Shown: positions 25,741-35,250, counted from the first letter of the stretch. The stretch: 45,091 nt of DNA from Smithella sp. (GCA_017993615.1 JAGOMJ010000018.1:1-45091), one strand, 5' to 3'. Numbers and translations: made by a program. Notes: generated from the sequence alone by a model not told the origin.

Positions 25741-26804
25741 TGATCTTTATCCCGGTTATCCTTCAGCAATGTTTGAGCGACCGACAGGACATCCTCAACG
25801 GTAATCAAGTTCATGCAGCGGAAATCCGTCGGACAGGTTTTTTTCAGGCAGGGGCTGCAGGAAACTTCCTTGCGGACGATCAAGGATTGCTTTCCCACAG
25901 GCGACGTGGTTGTCGGATTGGTTGACCCGAATATCGCGATCGTTGGAACATTGAGCGCGCCTGCCACATGCATTAATCCCGAATCATTGCTGATAAAAAG
26001 ACGGCATTGAGAAATCAGATAAATCGCCTCCCGCAAAGAGGTTTCGCCGGCCAGATTGATCATATCGGCGCGGGCCGATGTCCGGACCTCCTCGGCCGTT
26101 ATTCGGTCAGCTTTCCCTCCCAGAATAATTCCCTGCACAGAAAATTGTTCATCCAGCCGGTTGAGCGTTTCCGCAAAACGGTCCGGGAACCATTTTTTGG
26201 CAGCGCCATAGGTGGCGCCCGGTGCTATTCCGATCAGCATTTTCTGCGACGGTGCGACATAGCGGCGCAAAACGTTTTGTGCCTCCTCGCGGCTGATTTT
26301 TGTTTCCAGATTCATGTCCCGGTTCGCGGAAACGCAGCCCAATGCCTTAACCATTTCCAGATAATAGTTCACCTGGTGGACCTTTTTTATGTCGCGGGTA
26401 AGGGGCACGCTGTGCGTCAGCAAAAGGCCGCGGGCATCCGAATTGTAACCTGCCCGGACGGGAATCCTTGCAAAAAGCGCGATGATGGCAGCCTCTATGG
26501 CATTCTGCAGGAGGATGGCTGCGTCAAATTGCTTTTCCCGGAGCATCCGGGCGAGCCCGAATACGCCGGTGGCCGTGTCATATTTGTTTTCATAGACGAT
26601 GACTTCATCGAGGTTGGAAAAAATGTCATAAACATCCGCCACCCACGGCTTGACGAGCATGGCAATCCGGGCCTGCGGATAAGTGGCGCGTATGGAGGCT
26701 ACGGCAGGCAAGGTCAGTATTGCATCTCCGATCCAGTTGGTGCCGCGAATCAGAATTTTATGGATGCCTTTTTGGGGCAGTTTTTTGATTTTTTCGTCTT
26801 TCAA
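25737..26804 (-). CDS. waaF: ADP-heptose:LPS heptosyltransferase II
   Basis: Adds the second inner-core heptose. The GT9 features are WaaF-like: ILIRGTNWIGDAILTLPAV at the N-terminus, PGATYGAAKKWFP in the middle and FISNDSGLMHVAGALNVPT plus FGSTNPTTTSP in the donor site. The frame is open to 26864 and would overlap lpxK by 50 bases. I choose TTG 26804, just after the lpxK stop, with AGGGGG five bases upstream, giving 355 residues. Both possible starts are TTG. It belongs to the core-heptose trio with gmhB and waaC. Confidence 0.92.
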   Translation of the reverse strand: MKDEKIKKLPQKGIHKILIRGTNWIGDAILTLPAVASIRATYPQARIAMLVKPWVADVYDIFSNLDEVIVYENKYDTATGVFGLARMLREKQFDAAILLQNAIEAAIIALFARIPVRAGYNSDARGLLLTHSVPLTRDIKKVHQVNYYLEMVKALGCVSANRDMNLETKISREEAQNVLRRYVAPSQKMLIGIAPGATYGAAKKWFPDRFAETLNRLDEQFSVQGIILGGKADRITAEEVRTSARADMINLAGETSLREAIYLISQCRLFISNDSGLMHVAGALNVPTIAIFGSTNPTTTSPVGKQSLIVRKEVSCSPCLKKTCPTDFRCMNLITVEDVLSVAQTLLKDNRDKDQ

Positions 26805-26814
26805 AGAACCCCCT

Positions 26815-27927
26815 TCATCCCTTTTTCGTCCCGGCCCGGATCTTGTGTAAGATAAAATTTTCAAACGACTGCGGATTGTCTTTGATCTCCATTGTTATGC
26901 GCAGGACGAAAAGCATTTTTGACATTTCCGGATGATTTTTTAAACGCATCGCATCCTTTTCTGTCGTGATCAGATAGTCCGCCGCGCTGTTTTTAAAATC
27001 GTTTTTGATTTTTTCCAGTTCGTGTTCCTGAAAACGGTGATGATCCGGAAAAATATTAAACGCAACCAAAACGGCTTTGGTTGACAGCAGCGTCTTTTTA
27101 AACGACTCCGGATTGGCTATTCCGCAAAACGCGTGGACCCTTTTTCCTTCCAGCTCAGTAAACGGTTTACAAATTTTTTTATCCGCGCTGATCATATCGT
27201 TTATCCGGTGAAGACTTTGAAAAACAGGAAGGTTTTCCTTTGTGATCAGGTTTTCTATCGTTTGATGGACCGCGATCTGCCCGTCAACGCGTGTAAAAAC
27301 AACGGCACTGGCGCGCCGGAGTGCTTTTACCGGTTCCCGCAATCTGCCCCGCGGCAGAACATGGATGTTGTCTTTCAGATCCTGACCGTCTATTAATACC
27401 AGATTGACATCGCGAAAAATCTGCCGGTGCTGCATGGCATCGTCGCAGATCAGCACATCCGCGCCGAAGTGGTCGATGGCGGTTTTGCCGGTTGCTGTTC
27501 TTCGGGGTCCGGTAATGACCGGAATGCCCGTCAGAGCATGAGCCATCAGCAACGGTTCATCTCCGGCTATTTCGCTGTCCAGAAGGATTCGCTGTCCATC
27601 CGATACGATGTTCACGGCGCCTTTTCCGCGTCCGCCGTAGCCTCGGCTGATCACGGCCGGTTTAAAGCCCCGGTGCTGAAGCATGCGCGCCAGCATGACC
27701 ACGCAGGGTGTTTTCCCCGTGCCGCCGACCGTGATATTGCCCACACTGATGACCGGACAGCCCAGCCGGGTCGCTTTTAACAGGTTGTGATCGTAGAGCC
27801 AGTTGCGTAAATTGACGATGGAAAGATAGAAGAAAGATAAAAGATGCGCAATAAATTTTATCGTGCCGTAACCGCTTGCGCTTCCGTCGTTATCCCAAAT
27901 CCTTGGCCAGTCGGTTATTGTTTTCAT
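26815..27927 (-). CDS. lpxK: Tetraacyldisaccharide 4'-kinase
   Basis: Phosphorylates the 4' position of the lipid A disaccharide, making lipid IVA (or its diamino analogue here) at the inner membrane. The P-loop VGNITVGGTGKTP and the PAVISRGYGG, DEPLLMA and ICDDAMQHRQI segments are family hallmarks. A short hydrophobic N-terminal segment anchors it. I start at ATG 27927 (AAGGAAG just upstream); Met codons at 27939 and 27975 are in frame. The start overlaps the msbA 3' end by 38 bases. The 370-residue length is slightly above average. Confidence 0.95.
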   Translation of the reverse strand: MKTITDWPRIWDNDGSASGYGTIKFIAHLLSFFYLSIVNLRNWLYDHNLLKATRLGCPVISVGNITVGGTGKTPCVVMLARMLQHRGFKPAVISRGYGGRGKGAVNIVSDGQRILLDSEIAGDEPLLMAHALTGIPVITGPRRTATGKTAIDHFGADVLICDDAMQHRQIFRDVNLVLIDGQDLKDNIHVLPRGRLREPVKALRRASAVVFTRVDGQIAVHQTIENLITKENLPVFQSLHRINDMISADKKICKPFTELEGKRVHAFCGIANPESFKKTLLSTKAVLVAFNIFPDHHRFQEHELEKIKNDFKNSAADYLITTEKDAMRLKNHPEMSKMLFVLRITMEIKDNPQSFENFILHKIRAGTKKG

Positions 27928-29653
27928 GACTTCCTTCATCCTTGAACTGTAAATTGTACAGTCGGAAATATTCACCCTGTTTCTGCATCAGCGTTTCGTG
28001 ATTGCCCTCTTCAACAATTTCACCGTTCACCAGCACAATAATTCTGTCGGCGTTGCGGATGGTGGAAAGCCTGTGCGCGATAATCAGCGTGGTTTTGCCT
28101 TTCATGAGGTTATCCAGGGCTTCCTGAACTTCCATTTCCGCTTCCGTGTCCAGCGAGGAGGTGGCCTCGTCCAGAATCAGAATGGGAGCGTTTTTCAAAA
28201 TGGCACGGGCGATGGAAAGACGTTGTTTCTCTCCGCCGGAAATTTTCGTGCCGAGTTCTCCAATGTTGGTGTCGTACCCTTTGGGCATTCTCATGATGAA
28301 ATCATGGGCATTGGCGGCTTTCGCGGCGCAGATAATCTCGTCGTCGCTTTTTTCGAAACTGCCGTAGGCGATATTGTTTCTCACCGTATCATTGAAAAGA
28401 ATGGTCTGCTGCGTGACGATGGCAATCTGCCGGCGCAGCGACGGCAGGGAAACGTCGCGAATGTCCAGACCGTCGATAAGCACGCGGCCTTCGCTGACAT
28501 CATAAAATCGCGGGATCAAATTGACCAGCGACGTTTTTCCTCCCCCGCTCATGCCGACGAACGCCACAACTTCGCCTGCCCGTATAGACAACGTTATGTT
28601 TTTCAAAACCGGCGTTTTTTCATAACGGAATGTCACGTTATCGATCTCGATGCCGCGGTCAATCGGCGGCAATTCGGCGGCGTGGGGTTTGTCCTGGATA
28701 TCCGGAACCAGGTCAATGATGCTGAATACTCTTTCCGCACCGGCAATGCCCTGATTGATCGTGTTATTGACGTTGGTAAGTCTTTTCACCGGTTCGTACA
28801 GCATCAGCACAGCGGTCAAAAAGGAAAAAAACGTGCCGGGTGTGGAGTTGCCGGCCAGAACGTTGTAGCCGCCGTAGAAGATGACGGCCGCAATACCCAG
28901 TCCGCCCAGAAACTCCATCAGGGGATGGGAGAGGGCTTTCACGGAAACGGCCTTCATGTTCAATTTAAAAAAGCGCTCGTTCTCGCCGGCGAATCTTTTG
29001 ATTTCGTGCGTTTCCATGCCGAAGGCCTTGACGATGCGCGTTCCGGCAATGGTTTCCTGCAAAAGCGAGCTGAGATTGGCCATGGTGATCTGCGTCGACG
29101 TGGTGACCTTGCGTATTTTCTTCCCGAATGCGGAAATAGGATAAATCGTGAGAGGAAAAATAATCATGGCAATGAACGCCAGCTTCCAGTCCGTATAAAA
29201 AATGACACAGATCAGGGCGACAATTGTAAAGGAATCCTTCACGATACTGGTGACCACATCGGACACCGCGTTTTGAATGGACGCGACATCATTGGTAATG
29301 CGCGACATGAGCAGCCCCGTCGGATGATGCGTAAAAAAGGACAGCGACTGTTTCTGTATCTGTTCGTAGAGCTGATTGCGCAGATCGGTGACAATGCGCA
29401 AGCCGATAAAATTCATTAAAACCGTTTGAACGTAATTACAGATTCCTTTCACCAGAAAAATCATGACCACGGCGAGAGGGAGCCATTTCAGCGATGCGGG
29501 GTTTTTTGCCAGAAAGATGTCGTCCAGCACAGGTTTCACCAGCACCGCCTGTGACGATGTCAGTGCACCGGCTATGACCATACAGAGCATGGAAATCAGA
29601 AAACGCACGCTGTATGGACGACCAAGACTTAAAAGACGTTTAAATATTTTCAT
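27890..29653 (-). CDS. msbA: Lipid A export ABC transporter
   Basis: Flips core-lipid A across the inner membrane using ATP. It is a fused half-transporter: six membrane helices (about 1-310) then an ATPase with Walker A GMSGGGKTS, signature ISGGEKQRLSIARAI and Walker B LILDEATSSLDTEAE. At 587 residues it matches MsbA. Placement between lpxB and lpxK supports a role in lipid A export rather than drug efflux. Lipid A-modifying acyltransferases (lpxL/M) and the Kdo transferase waaA, often adjacent in relatives, are not present here. Confidence 0.93.
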   Translation of the reverse strand: MKIFKRLLSLGRPYSVRFLISMLCMVIAGALTSSQAVLVKPVLDDIFLAKNPASLKWLPLAVVMIFLVKGICNYVQTVLMNFIGLRIVTDLRNQLYEQIQKQSLSFFTHHPTGLLMSRITNDVASIQNAVSDVVTSIVKDSFTIVALICVIFYTDWKLAFIAMIIFPLTIYPISAFGKKIRKVTTSTQITMANLSSLLQETIAGTRIVKAFGMETHEIKRFAGENERFFKLNMKAVSVKALSHPLMEFLGGLGIAAVIFYGGYNVLAGNSTPGTFFSFLTAVLMLYEPVKRLTNVNNTINQGIAGAERVFSIIDLVPDIQDKPHAAELPPIDRGIEIDNVTFRYEKTPVLKNITLSIRAGEVVAFVGMSGGGKTSLVNLIPRFYDVSEGRVLIDGLDIRDVSLPSLRRQIAIVTQQTILFNDTVRNNIAYGSFEKSDDEIICAAKAANAHDFIMRMPKGYDTNIGELGTKISGGEKQRLSIARAILKNAPILILDEATSSLDTEAEMEVQEALDNLMKGKTTLIIAHRLSTIRNADRIIVLVNGEIVEEGNHETLMQKQGEYFRLYNLQFKDEGSHENNNRLAKDLG

Positions 29654-29669
29654 GATGTTTCCGGTGTTC

Positions 29670-30818
29670 CTATAACATATCTAATGCCAGTTTAGCAGTT
29701 TTAATTGCCGCCCCGGGCTCGCCGAGCCGGGACCGGATAGCCTCCAGTTCCCGGATCATGGCCTGCTTTTTTGTTTCATCGCCTAAAATGGAAAGGGCCT
29801 CCCTGGCGATCCGGGCGCCGCTGGCATCGTTCTGAATCAGTTCCGGCACAATGGTTTTCTCGGCAATGATGTTGACGAGGCCGATATTTTTGACGCGGAC
29901 GAATAATTTTCCGATAAAATAAGACAGCGGCGAAATTTTGTAAACGATAATCATGGGCACTTTCAGTAACGCTGTTTCCAGCGTGGCCGTTCCGGAGGCG
30001 ACCAGCGCCAGGTCTGCACAGGAGACGACATCGTAGGTCTGGCCGGAAATGACGTTGACATCGATCGGAAATCCGGCAATGATTCCGGTTAGATTTTTCT
30101 CTTCAAGCGTGTCGGCCAATGGGACGACAAATTGCAGCTCCGGGATGCTGTCTTTCATGATTGTGGCGGCCTGAAGCAGTTCCGGCAGCAATTTTTTTAT
30201 TTCCGACATGCGGCTGCCCGGCAGAATGCCTATAGTGATCTTATCTTCGTGCAGATCGAACTTTTTTCTCGATTCTTTTTTTGAATAGGTTGTCTTAATC
30301 ATATCCAGCAGGGGATGCCCCACATAATCTGCCGCAAAACCGTGCCGCCGGTATGTTTCCACTTCAAAAGGCAGAATGACCGCCATCCGGGTGACGGTCT
30401 TTTTGATCTGTTCGATTCTGCTCTGACGCCAGGCCCAGACCTGCGGGCTGATGTAATATAAAACCTTGATGTTGTGCCGACGGGCTGCTTTGGCCACGGG
30501 CAGATTAAAATCCGGATAATCAATCAGGATGACAAGATCCGGACGCCGTTCATCGAGGGATTTTTTTATCGTCCTCATGATTTTCAGAATGTCTTTTAAT
30601 TTGAAAACGACCTCGGTCAGGCCGACAACCGCCATCGTGGAGGCGTCGGCAAGAAGCTGAACCCCTTCCTGCAGCATCTTTTTCCCGCCGATGCCGTAAA
30701 ATTTCAGCGCCGGATCGCGATTCAGCATTTCCCGCACAAGATTGGCGCCGTGCATGTCGCCGGAGGCTTCGCCGGCGATGATCAACACGGTTTTATTTTT
30801 ATGATTTGAATCTTTCAT
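29670..30818 (-). CDS. lpxB: Lipid-A-disaccharide synthase
   Basis: Joins UDP-2,3-diacyl-sugar to its monophosphate (lipid X) to form the beta-1,6 disaccharide of lipid A. GEASGDMHGANLVREM at the N-terminus, YGIGGKKM, the YISPQVWAWRQSR segment and GILPGSRMSEI are characteristic. At 382 residues it is full length. The gene sits between gnnB-like and msbA. If gnnA/gnnB act as proposed, its substrate is the 2,3-diamino analogue, as in Acidithiobacillus and Leptospira. Confidence 0.97.
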   Translation of the reverse strand: MKDSNHKNKTVLIIAGEASGDMHGANLVREMLNRDPALKFYGIGGKKMLQEGVQLLADASTMAVVGLTEVVFKLKDILKIMRTIKKSLDERRPDLVILIDYPDFNLPVAKAARRHNIKVLYYISPQVWAWRQSRIEQIKKTVTRMAVILPFEVETYRRHGFAADYVGHPLLDMIKTTYSKKESRKKFDLHEDKITIGILPGSRMSEIKKLLPELLQAATIMKDSIPELQFVVPLADTLEEKNLTGIIAGFPIDVNVISGQTYDVVSCADLALVASGTATLETALLKVPMIIVYKISPLSYFIGKLFVRVKNIGLVNIIAEKTIVPELIQNDASGARIAREALSILGDETKKQAMIRELEAIRSRLGEPGAAIKTAKLALDML

Positions 30819-30838
30819 GATCTCAGCCGGATTTTTCT

Positions 30839-31933
30839 TCAGGATGCCTTGTTAATGATATCGGCAATGAATTCGATTTCTTTCTGATCCAATTCAGGGA
30901 ACATCGGCAGGGAAAGAACTTCCCGGGCGCATGTTTCGGATTGCGGCATCGTTTCCGGTCCGTCGTACAGGTTGAGAAATGCGTTCTGCCGGTGAAGCGG
31001 CACAGGATAATACACGGCGGAAGCGACCTCTTTTTTCTGCAGCGCGTCGGCCAGAAGATCCCGCTCGTCCGAGCGAATGGTAAACTGATGATAGACATGT
31101 TCGCAATCGCCGGAAGCGGACGGCAAAACGATGTCCTTGCGTTTGATGGCTGCGCAATAAAGCGCCGCATTGCGCCGGCGGGCCGCGTTGAATTCGTCGA
31201 TTTTTTTCAGTTTGATCCGGATGATGGCGGCCTGGATCTCGTCCAGACGGCTGTTGTAGCCGACCTCATCATGGTAGTAACGTCTGGCGCTGCCGTGATT
31301 CCGCAGCATTTTTATCTTTGCAGCCGTCTCGTCGCTTCGGGTGACGATCATGCCGCCGTCGCCGTAACCGGCGAGATTCTTGCTGGGGAAAAAGCTGAAA
31401 CAACCGATATCGCCGATCGCCCCCACTTTCCGGCCGTGATAGACCGCTCCAAATGCCTGAGCACAGTCTTCGATGACCCGGAGATTATGTTTTTTAGCGA
31501 TGGCCATAATGGGATCCATATCCGCGGGATGGCCGAACAGATGAACCGGGATAATGGCTTTCGTCCGCGAGGTTATCTTGCCTTCGATTTGACGCCAATC
31601 CATGTTGAACGTGACGGGCTCAATATCCACAAAAACCGGCCGGGCTTTCAAAAGAGCGACGACCTCTGCCGTTGCGATAAAGGTAAAGGGCGTGGTAATG
31701 ACCTCGTCACCGGCTTCAATGCCGCTGGCCCGCAAAGCCAGAAGCAGGGCATCCGTTCCGTTGGCCACGCCCACCGCCTGGGACGGACCGTGATAGGCGG
31801 CGACTTCTTCTTCCAGCGCGGACACGTTGGGCCCGAGAATAAAGCGGGTATCTTCCAGAACATTGCTGATGGCGGCATCAATGTCCCTTTTGAGGCTGTG
31901 GTACTGTCTTTTTAAGTCGACCATGGGTATCAT
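30839..31933 (-). CDS. gnnB: Sugar 3-aminotransferase, GnnB-like (DegT family)
   Basis: A PLP-dependent aminotransferase of the DegT/DnrJ/EryC1 family. Lys185 in FFPSKNLAGYGDGG should bind PLP, with Asp156 in IEDCAQAFGA. It is 364 residues long. The family covers many NDP-sugar aminations (WbpE, ArnB and others), so the call comes from context: it lies with a sugar oxidoreductase exactly between lpxA and lpxB, as gnnA-gnnB do in Acidithiobacillus ferrooxidans. There GnnB aminates the 3-keto intermediate to UDP-2-acetamido-3-amino-2,3-dideoxyglucose for amide-linked lipid A. The start overlaps the oxidoreductase stop by four bases. Confidence 0.8.
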   Translation of the reverse strand: MIPMVDLKRQYHSLKRDIDAAISNVLEDTRFILGPNVSALEEEVAAYHGPSQAVGVANGTDALLLALRASGIEAGDEVITTPFTFIATAEVVALLKARPVFVDIEPVTFNMDWRQIEGKITSRTKAIIPVHLFGHPADMDPIMAIAKKHNLRVIEDCAQAFGAVYHGRKVGAIGDIGCFSFFPSKNLAGYGDGGMIVTRSDETAAKIKMLRNHGSARRYYHDEVGYNSRLDEIQAAIIRIKLKKIDEFNAARRRNAALYCAAIKRKDIVLPSASGDCEHVYHQFTIRSDERDLLADALQKKEVASAVYYPVPLHRQNAFLNLYDGPETMPQSETCAREVLSLPMFPELDQKEIEFIADIINKAS

Positions 31934-32883
31934 GTCAGTAAATCCTCTGCTGCTTTCATTTTTGTGATGATGTCCACGGCGAGCGCCAGGGATTTGCGCG
32001 CCTCTTCCCCGGAAACCGGCGGGCAGCCGCGGGTGATGACGGCGTCAACAAAAGAGCGGATTTCCTCTTCCAGCGGATCGTGGCTGCCTATTTCAAGATG
32101 GTTTTGGACAATCTGCATCTGGCCCGAGCCGGTTGTCCCTTTACTGAAGGACAGTACTTCCCGTTTTTGGCAATCAACCGAATGATAGCCTTCTGGACTG
32201 AAAAACCGTATTTTTTGCATGGTCTTGGCGCTGATCCGACTAGCGGTAATATTGGCGGTGCAGCCGGTGGAAAAAGTAATCCGGGCGTTGGCAATGTCAA
32301 TTTTATCCGAGAGAATGGGAACCCCCATGGCCTCCACGCTGATCGCCGGAGCATCCACGAATTTTACGAGGATATCCAGATCGTGAATCATCAGATCCAG
32401 GATGATGTCCACATCCGTGCCGCGTTCGAAGAACGGGTGTAATCTATGGGATTCGATAAAAAGAGGTTTCCGGATGACGTTTTCCAGCGCCATGATGGCG
32501 GGATTGAATCGTTCAACAAACCCGACCTGCAGAATGAGTTTCTTTTTCCGCGCCAGACCGATCAGATCATCCGCTTCCGCAAGCGTTGCACAAAGCGGTT
32601 TTTCGATGAGGACATCCACGCCCGCCGCCAGAAAATCCCTGGCGACGTTGTAATGGTCGCTTGTCGGCACGGCAATGCTGACGGCATCCACGCTGCCGAT
32701 CATTTCCCGGTAGTCGCTGAAGGCCGCGCACTGATGAATCTGGGCTGCTTTTTGGGCGCGCTCCGAAGACGTGTCGGCAACGGCGACGATTTCGCAGGGT
32801 TCCAGTTTCCGGTATTTTTGCAAATGGTAATTGCCCAGGTGGCCGATTCCGATGACACCGACTTTAATTTTTTTATGCTTCAT
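31930..32883 (-). CDS. gnnA: UDP-GlcNAc 3-oxidoreductase, GnnA-like (Gfo/Idh/MocA)
   Basis: NAD-dependent sugar oxidoreductase. The Rossmann turn is VGVIGIGHLGNYH, and Glu94-Lys95-Pro96 (VLIEKPLC) is the hallmark EKP of the Gfo/Idh/MocA family. The helix with HDLDILVKF carries the likely catalytic residues. In the GnnA model it oxidises the 3-hydroxyl of UDP-GlcNAc, and GnnB then aminates the ketone. The family alone does not fix the substrate; the assignment rests on the lpxA-gnnA-gnnB-lpxB arrangement. Length 317 residues; overlaps the aminotransferase by four bases and starts ten bases after lpxA ends. Confidence 0.8.
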   Translation of the reverse strand: MKHKKIKVGVIGIGHLGNYHLQKYRKLEPCEIVAVADTSSERAQKAAQIHQCAAFSDYREMIGSVDAVSIAVPTSDHYNVARDFLAAGVDVLIEKPLCATLAEADDLIGLARKKKLILQVGFVERFNPAIMALENVIRKPLFIESHRLHPFFERGTDVDIILDLMIHDLDILVKFVDAPAISVEAMGVPILSDKIDIANARITFSTGCTANITASRISAKTMQKIRFFSPEGYHSVDCQKREVLSFSKGTTGSGQMQIVQNHLEIGSHDPLEEEIRSFVDAVITRGCPPVSGEEARKSLALAVDIITKMKAAEDLLT

Positions 32884-32893
32884 ATTCTATCAA

Positions 32894-33667
32894 TCAACGG
32901 CAAATGCCTCTTTCCGACTCTTTAATAAATTTTATGAAATGCCTTACTTCGGGCAGATCCTCAACTTCAGATTCCGCTTTTTTGATCGCGTCTTCCAGAA
33001 GCAGCTTGGAACGAAAAACAATGCGGTAGGCATCACTGATGGCCTTGATGGTTTTTTCCGGAAAATTTCTTCTTTTCAATCCGATAAGGTTCAATCCGTA
33101 AAGTTTGGCATGATTGCCCTGAGCAATCGTATACGGGGGAATATCCTTTACGGCGGCCGAACATCCGCCGATCATGCAGTGGGCTCCGACGCGGCAGAAC
33201 TGGTGCACGCCGGTCAGTCCGCTGATAATGGCGTAATCTTCAACATGAACATGGCCGGCCAACGTTGCCGCATTGGACATAATCACGTGATTGCCGAGCT
33301 TGCAATTGTGCGCCACGTGGCAATAGGCCATAATCAGATTATGATTCCCCATGATGGTGACGCCGATGTCGGCTGTTGTCGAGCGATGAATGGTCACAAA
33401 TTCGCGGATCGTGTTGAAATTGCCGATCACCACCCGGGTTTTCTCTCCGCTGAATTTCAGATCCTGCGGAGGCGCTCCGATGGAGCAAAACTGAAAGATC
33501 CGGCAGTTTTCGCCGATTTGGGTATAATCGTCGATGACCGTATGCGGACCGATCACCGTATTTTTCCCTATCCTGACATCGGCGCCGATGATCGAGTAGG
33601 GGCCGATTTCCACGCCTTCTTCCAGTTGAGCGCCGGGTGCAATAATAGCTGTTTCGTGAATTTTCAT
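32894..33667 (-). CDS. lpxA: UDP-N-acetylglucosamine acyltransferase (LpxA)
   Basis: Transfers a hydroxyacyl chain from ACP to position 3 of the UDP-sugar, starting lipid A synthesis in the cytoplasm. It is a left-handed beta helix with hexapeptide repeats (about 1-190) and a helical C-terminus. His120 in [16 protein letters not shown] is the catalytic base. [18 protein letters not shown] is the standard late segment. Length 257 residues. It lies next to lpxD without the fabZ gene that often separates them. With gnnA/gnnB adjacent, the acceptor may be the 3-amino sugar, giving an amide rather than an ester link. Confidence 0.96.
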   Translation of the reverse strand: MKIHETAIIAPGAQLEEGVEIGPYSIIGADVRIGKNTVIGPHTVIDDYTQIGENCRIFQFCSIGAPPQDLKFSGEKTRVVIGNFNTIREFVTIHRSTTADIGVTIMGNHNLIMAYCHVAHNCKLGNHVIMSNAATLAGHVHVEDYAIISGLTGVHQFCRVGAHCMIGGCSAAVKDIPPYTIAQGNHAKLYGLNLIGLKRRNFPEKTIKAISDAYRIVFRSKLLLEDAIKKAESEVEDLPEVRHFIKFIKESERGICR

Positions 33668-33690
33668 CAGTTAACCTTCTTTAGGAGAAT

Positions 33691-34713
33691 TTACTTTTTC
33701 TTGAGCTCTTCCACCTGCTTCACAAGATCGTTCAGCGTCGCTCTCATTTCAGGCAGTTTGGCGCGGCAGGCTTCCACCTGCAGCCATTCCTTATACGGCA
33801 ACTGCGGTGCGCCGCCCACCATGTCGCCGGATTTGATGTCTTTGTGAATCCCCGCCCCGGCCGCAATCATGACATGGTCGCCGATGGTTATATGGCCGAC
33901 CATACCGGTCTGTCCGCCGACCATCACGCCTTTCCCCAGCCGCGTGCTTCCGGAAATGCCGACCTGGGCTGTGATGACCGAATTTTCACCGATGACCACA
34001 TTATGGGCAATTTGAACCAGATTGTCGATTTTGACGTTGCGTTGAATCCAGGTCCTGCCCAGAGTCGCTCTGTCAATGGTCGTGTTGGCTCCCACCTCCA
34101 CATCGTCATCGATTTGCACAAAGCCAACCTGCGGGATTTTAACGTTGTCGCGTCCCGGCGCTGCAAAGCCGAAGCCGTCGGCGCCAATCACCGCCCCGGA
34201 ATGGAGAATGACCCGGTTGCCGATGATGCAGGAATGGTAAACGGTGACGTTGGCATGGATGATGGAATGTTCGCCGATGGATGCGTTTCTGCCGATAAAG
34301 ACGCCGGGGTAAATAACCGTTCCCGCACCGATTTTGGCTCCGGCTGAAATAAAAGCACGGGGAAAAATAACGGCGTCCGGAGAAACATCGGCGCCGTCTT
34401 CAATGCAGGCCTCTGCGCTGACCCCGGACCGGCCGTGTTGCGCCGGATAAAAATGGCTCAGTATTTTTCCCAGGGCCACATAAGGATCGGAAACGACAAT
34501 CAGGTTTTTCCCCTCCGCCGTTGTCTGCGGAGAAACGAGAATCGCGGACGCTTTTGTCGTTTTCAGTTTTTTTATGTATTTCTTATTGGCAATAAACGTC
34601 AGGTCGCCCGGACCGGCCTCATCGATAGCCCGGATATGGCCGATGACAACGTCATCCGCGCCCATAACAGTGCCGCCAAGAAACGCGGCTATTTCTCCAG
34701 TCGTCATTTGCAT
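33691..34713 (-). CDS. lpxD: UDP-3-O/N-acylglucosamine N-acyltransferase
   Basis: Adds the second hydroxyacyl chain at position 2 of the lipid A precursor. It has the small N-terminal uridine-binding domain (about 1-100, with DLTFIANKKY), then hexapeptide repeats of a beta helix, with a catalytic His in VQIAHNVVIGENSV. GADGFGFA is another hallmark. The C-terminal 25 residues form a coiled-coil helix (MRATLNDLVKQVEELKKK). At 340 residues it is normal. Downstream of skp by 18 bases and upstream of lpxA by 23 bases. Confidence 0.96.
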   Translation of the reverse strand: MQMTTGEIAAFLGGTVMGADDVVIGHIRAIDEAGPGDLTFIANKKYIKKLKTTKASAILVSPQTTAEGKNLIVVSDPYVALGKILSHFYPAQHGRSGVSAEACIEDGADVSPDAVIFPRAFISAGAKIGAGTVIYPGVFIGRNASIGEHSIIHANVTVYHSCIIGNRVILHSGAVIGADGFGFAAPGRDNVKIPQVGFVQIDDDVEVGANTTIDRATLGRTWIQRNVKIDNLVQIAHNVVIGENSVITAQVGISGSTRLGKGVMVGGQTGMVGHITIGDHVMIAAGAGIHKDIKSGDMVGGAPQLPYKEWLQVEACRAKLPEMRATLNDLVKQVEELKKK

Positions 34714-34731
34714 CGGTTGAACGTGCCGGTG

Positions 34732-35250
34732 TTATTTGGTCTTGTTGAATTCTTCGATCACTTTATTGCTGAAATCGTTTTCCTTGGCATAGTAAGGAAT
34801 CGGCATGGTCGCCACGTCAATCACCAGCGTGTACTTTTCCCGTTCGGCAATGGAGCGGACGATTTTAATAATACCGGGCATCAGCTTCTGGGTCATTTCC
34901 TGATCGCGTTTTTTTAATTCCTCATTAGTGTCATTGACCAGCAACTGATAATCCCGCATCTTCTTCTGGTAAGCGGCTTCCTTTTCGCTGCGTGAGCTCT
35001 GGGTCAGAACGGAACCCTGTTTTTCCAGCTCATCTTTCATTTTTTTCAGCTGGTTTTCCATGCTTTTGATTTCCTGTGTTTCTTTCTCGTAAAATCGCTT
35101 GAATTCGTCGGCGGCTTTTTTGCCCGCATTGGACGTCTGCATGATTTCCTGCAGATTGATGAATCCGATTTTATCAGCAGCTAAAACGTTTGCACTCCAT
35201 GCAAAAACCAGCATTGTCATAATCGCCGTCAGGTAAAAAAATTTTTTCAT
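34732..35250 (-). CDS. skp: OmpH/Skp-family periplasmic chaperone
   Basis: Trimeric periplasmic holdase that shields outer-membrane proteins on their way to BamA. A signal peptide (MKKFFYLTAIMTMLVFAWSA...VLAA) precedes IGFINLQEIMQTS, the family opening. A long charged coiled coil (about residues 45-120) forms the tentacles. I start at ATG 35250, with GGAGACC upstream, giving 172 residues. The frame reaches 35265. It lies between bamA and lpxD, the near-universal position. Confidence 0.92.
   Translation of the reverse strand: MKKFFYLTAIMTMLVFAWSANVLAADKIGFINLQEIMQTSNAGKKAADEFKRFYEKETQEIKSMENQLKKMKDELEKQGSVLTQSSRSEKEAAYQKKMRDYQLLVNDTNEELKKRDQEMTQKLMPGIIKIVRSIAEREKYTLVIDVATMPIPYYAKENDFSNKVIEEFNKTK

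Noticed and set aside
27998..29419. Long plus-strand frame (473 codons) opposite msbA
   Set aside because: A shadow of the msbA codon pattern; msbA carries complete ABC motifs and the antisense product has none.
30839..32883. Oxidoreductase/aminotransferase pair as O-antigen sugar genes
   Set aside because: No glycosyltransferase, wzx or wzy genes adjoin, and the position between lpxA and lpxB fits gnnA/gnnB better.
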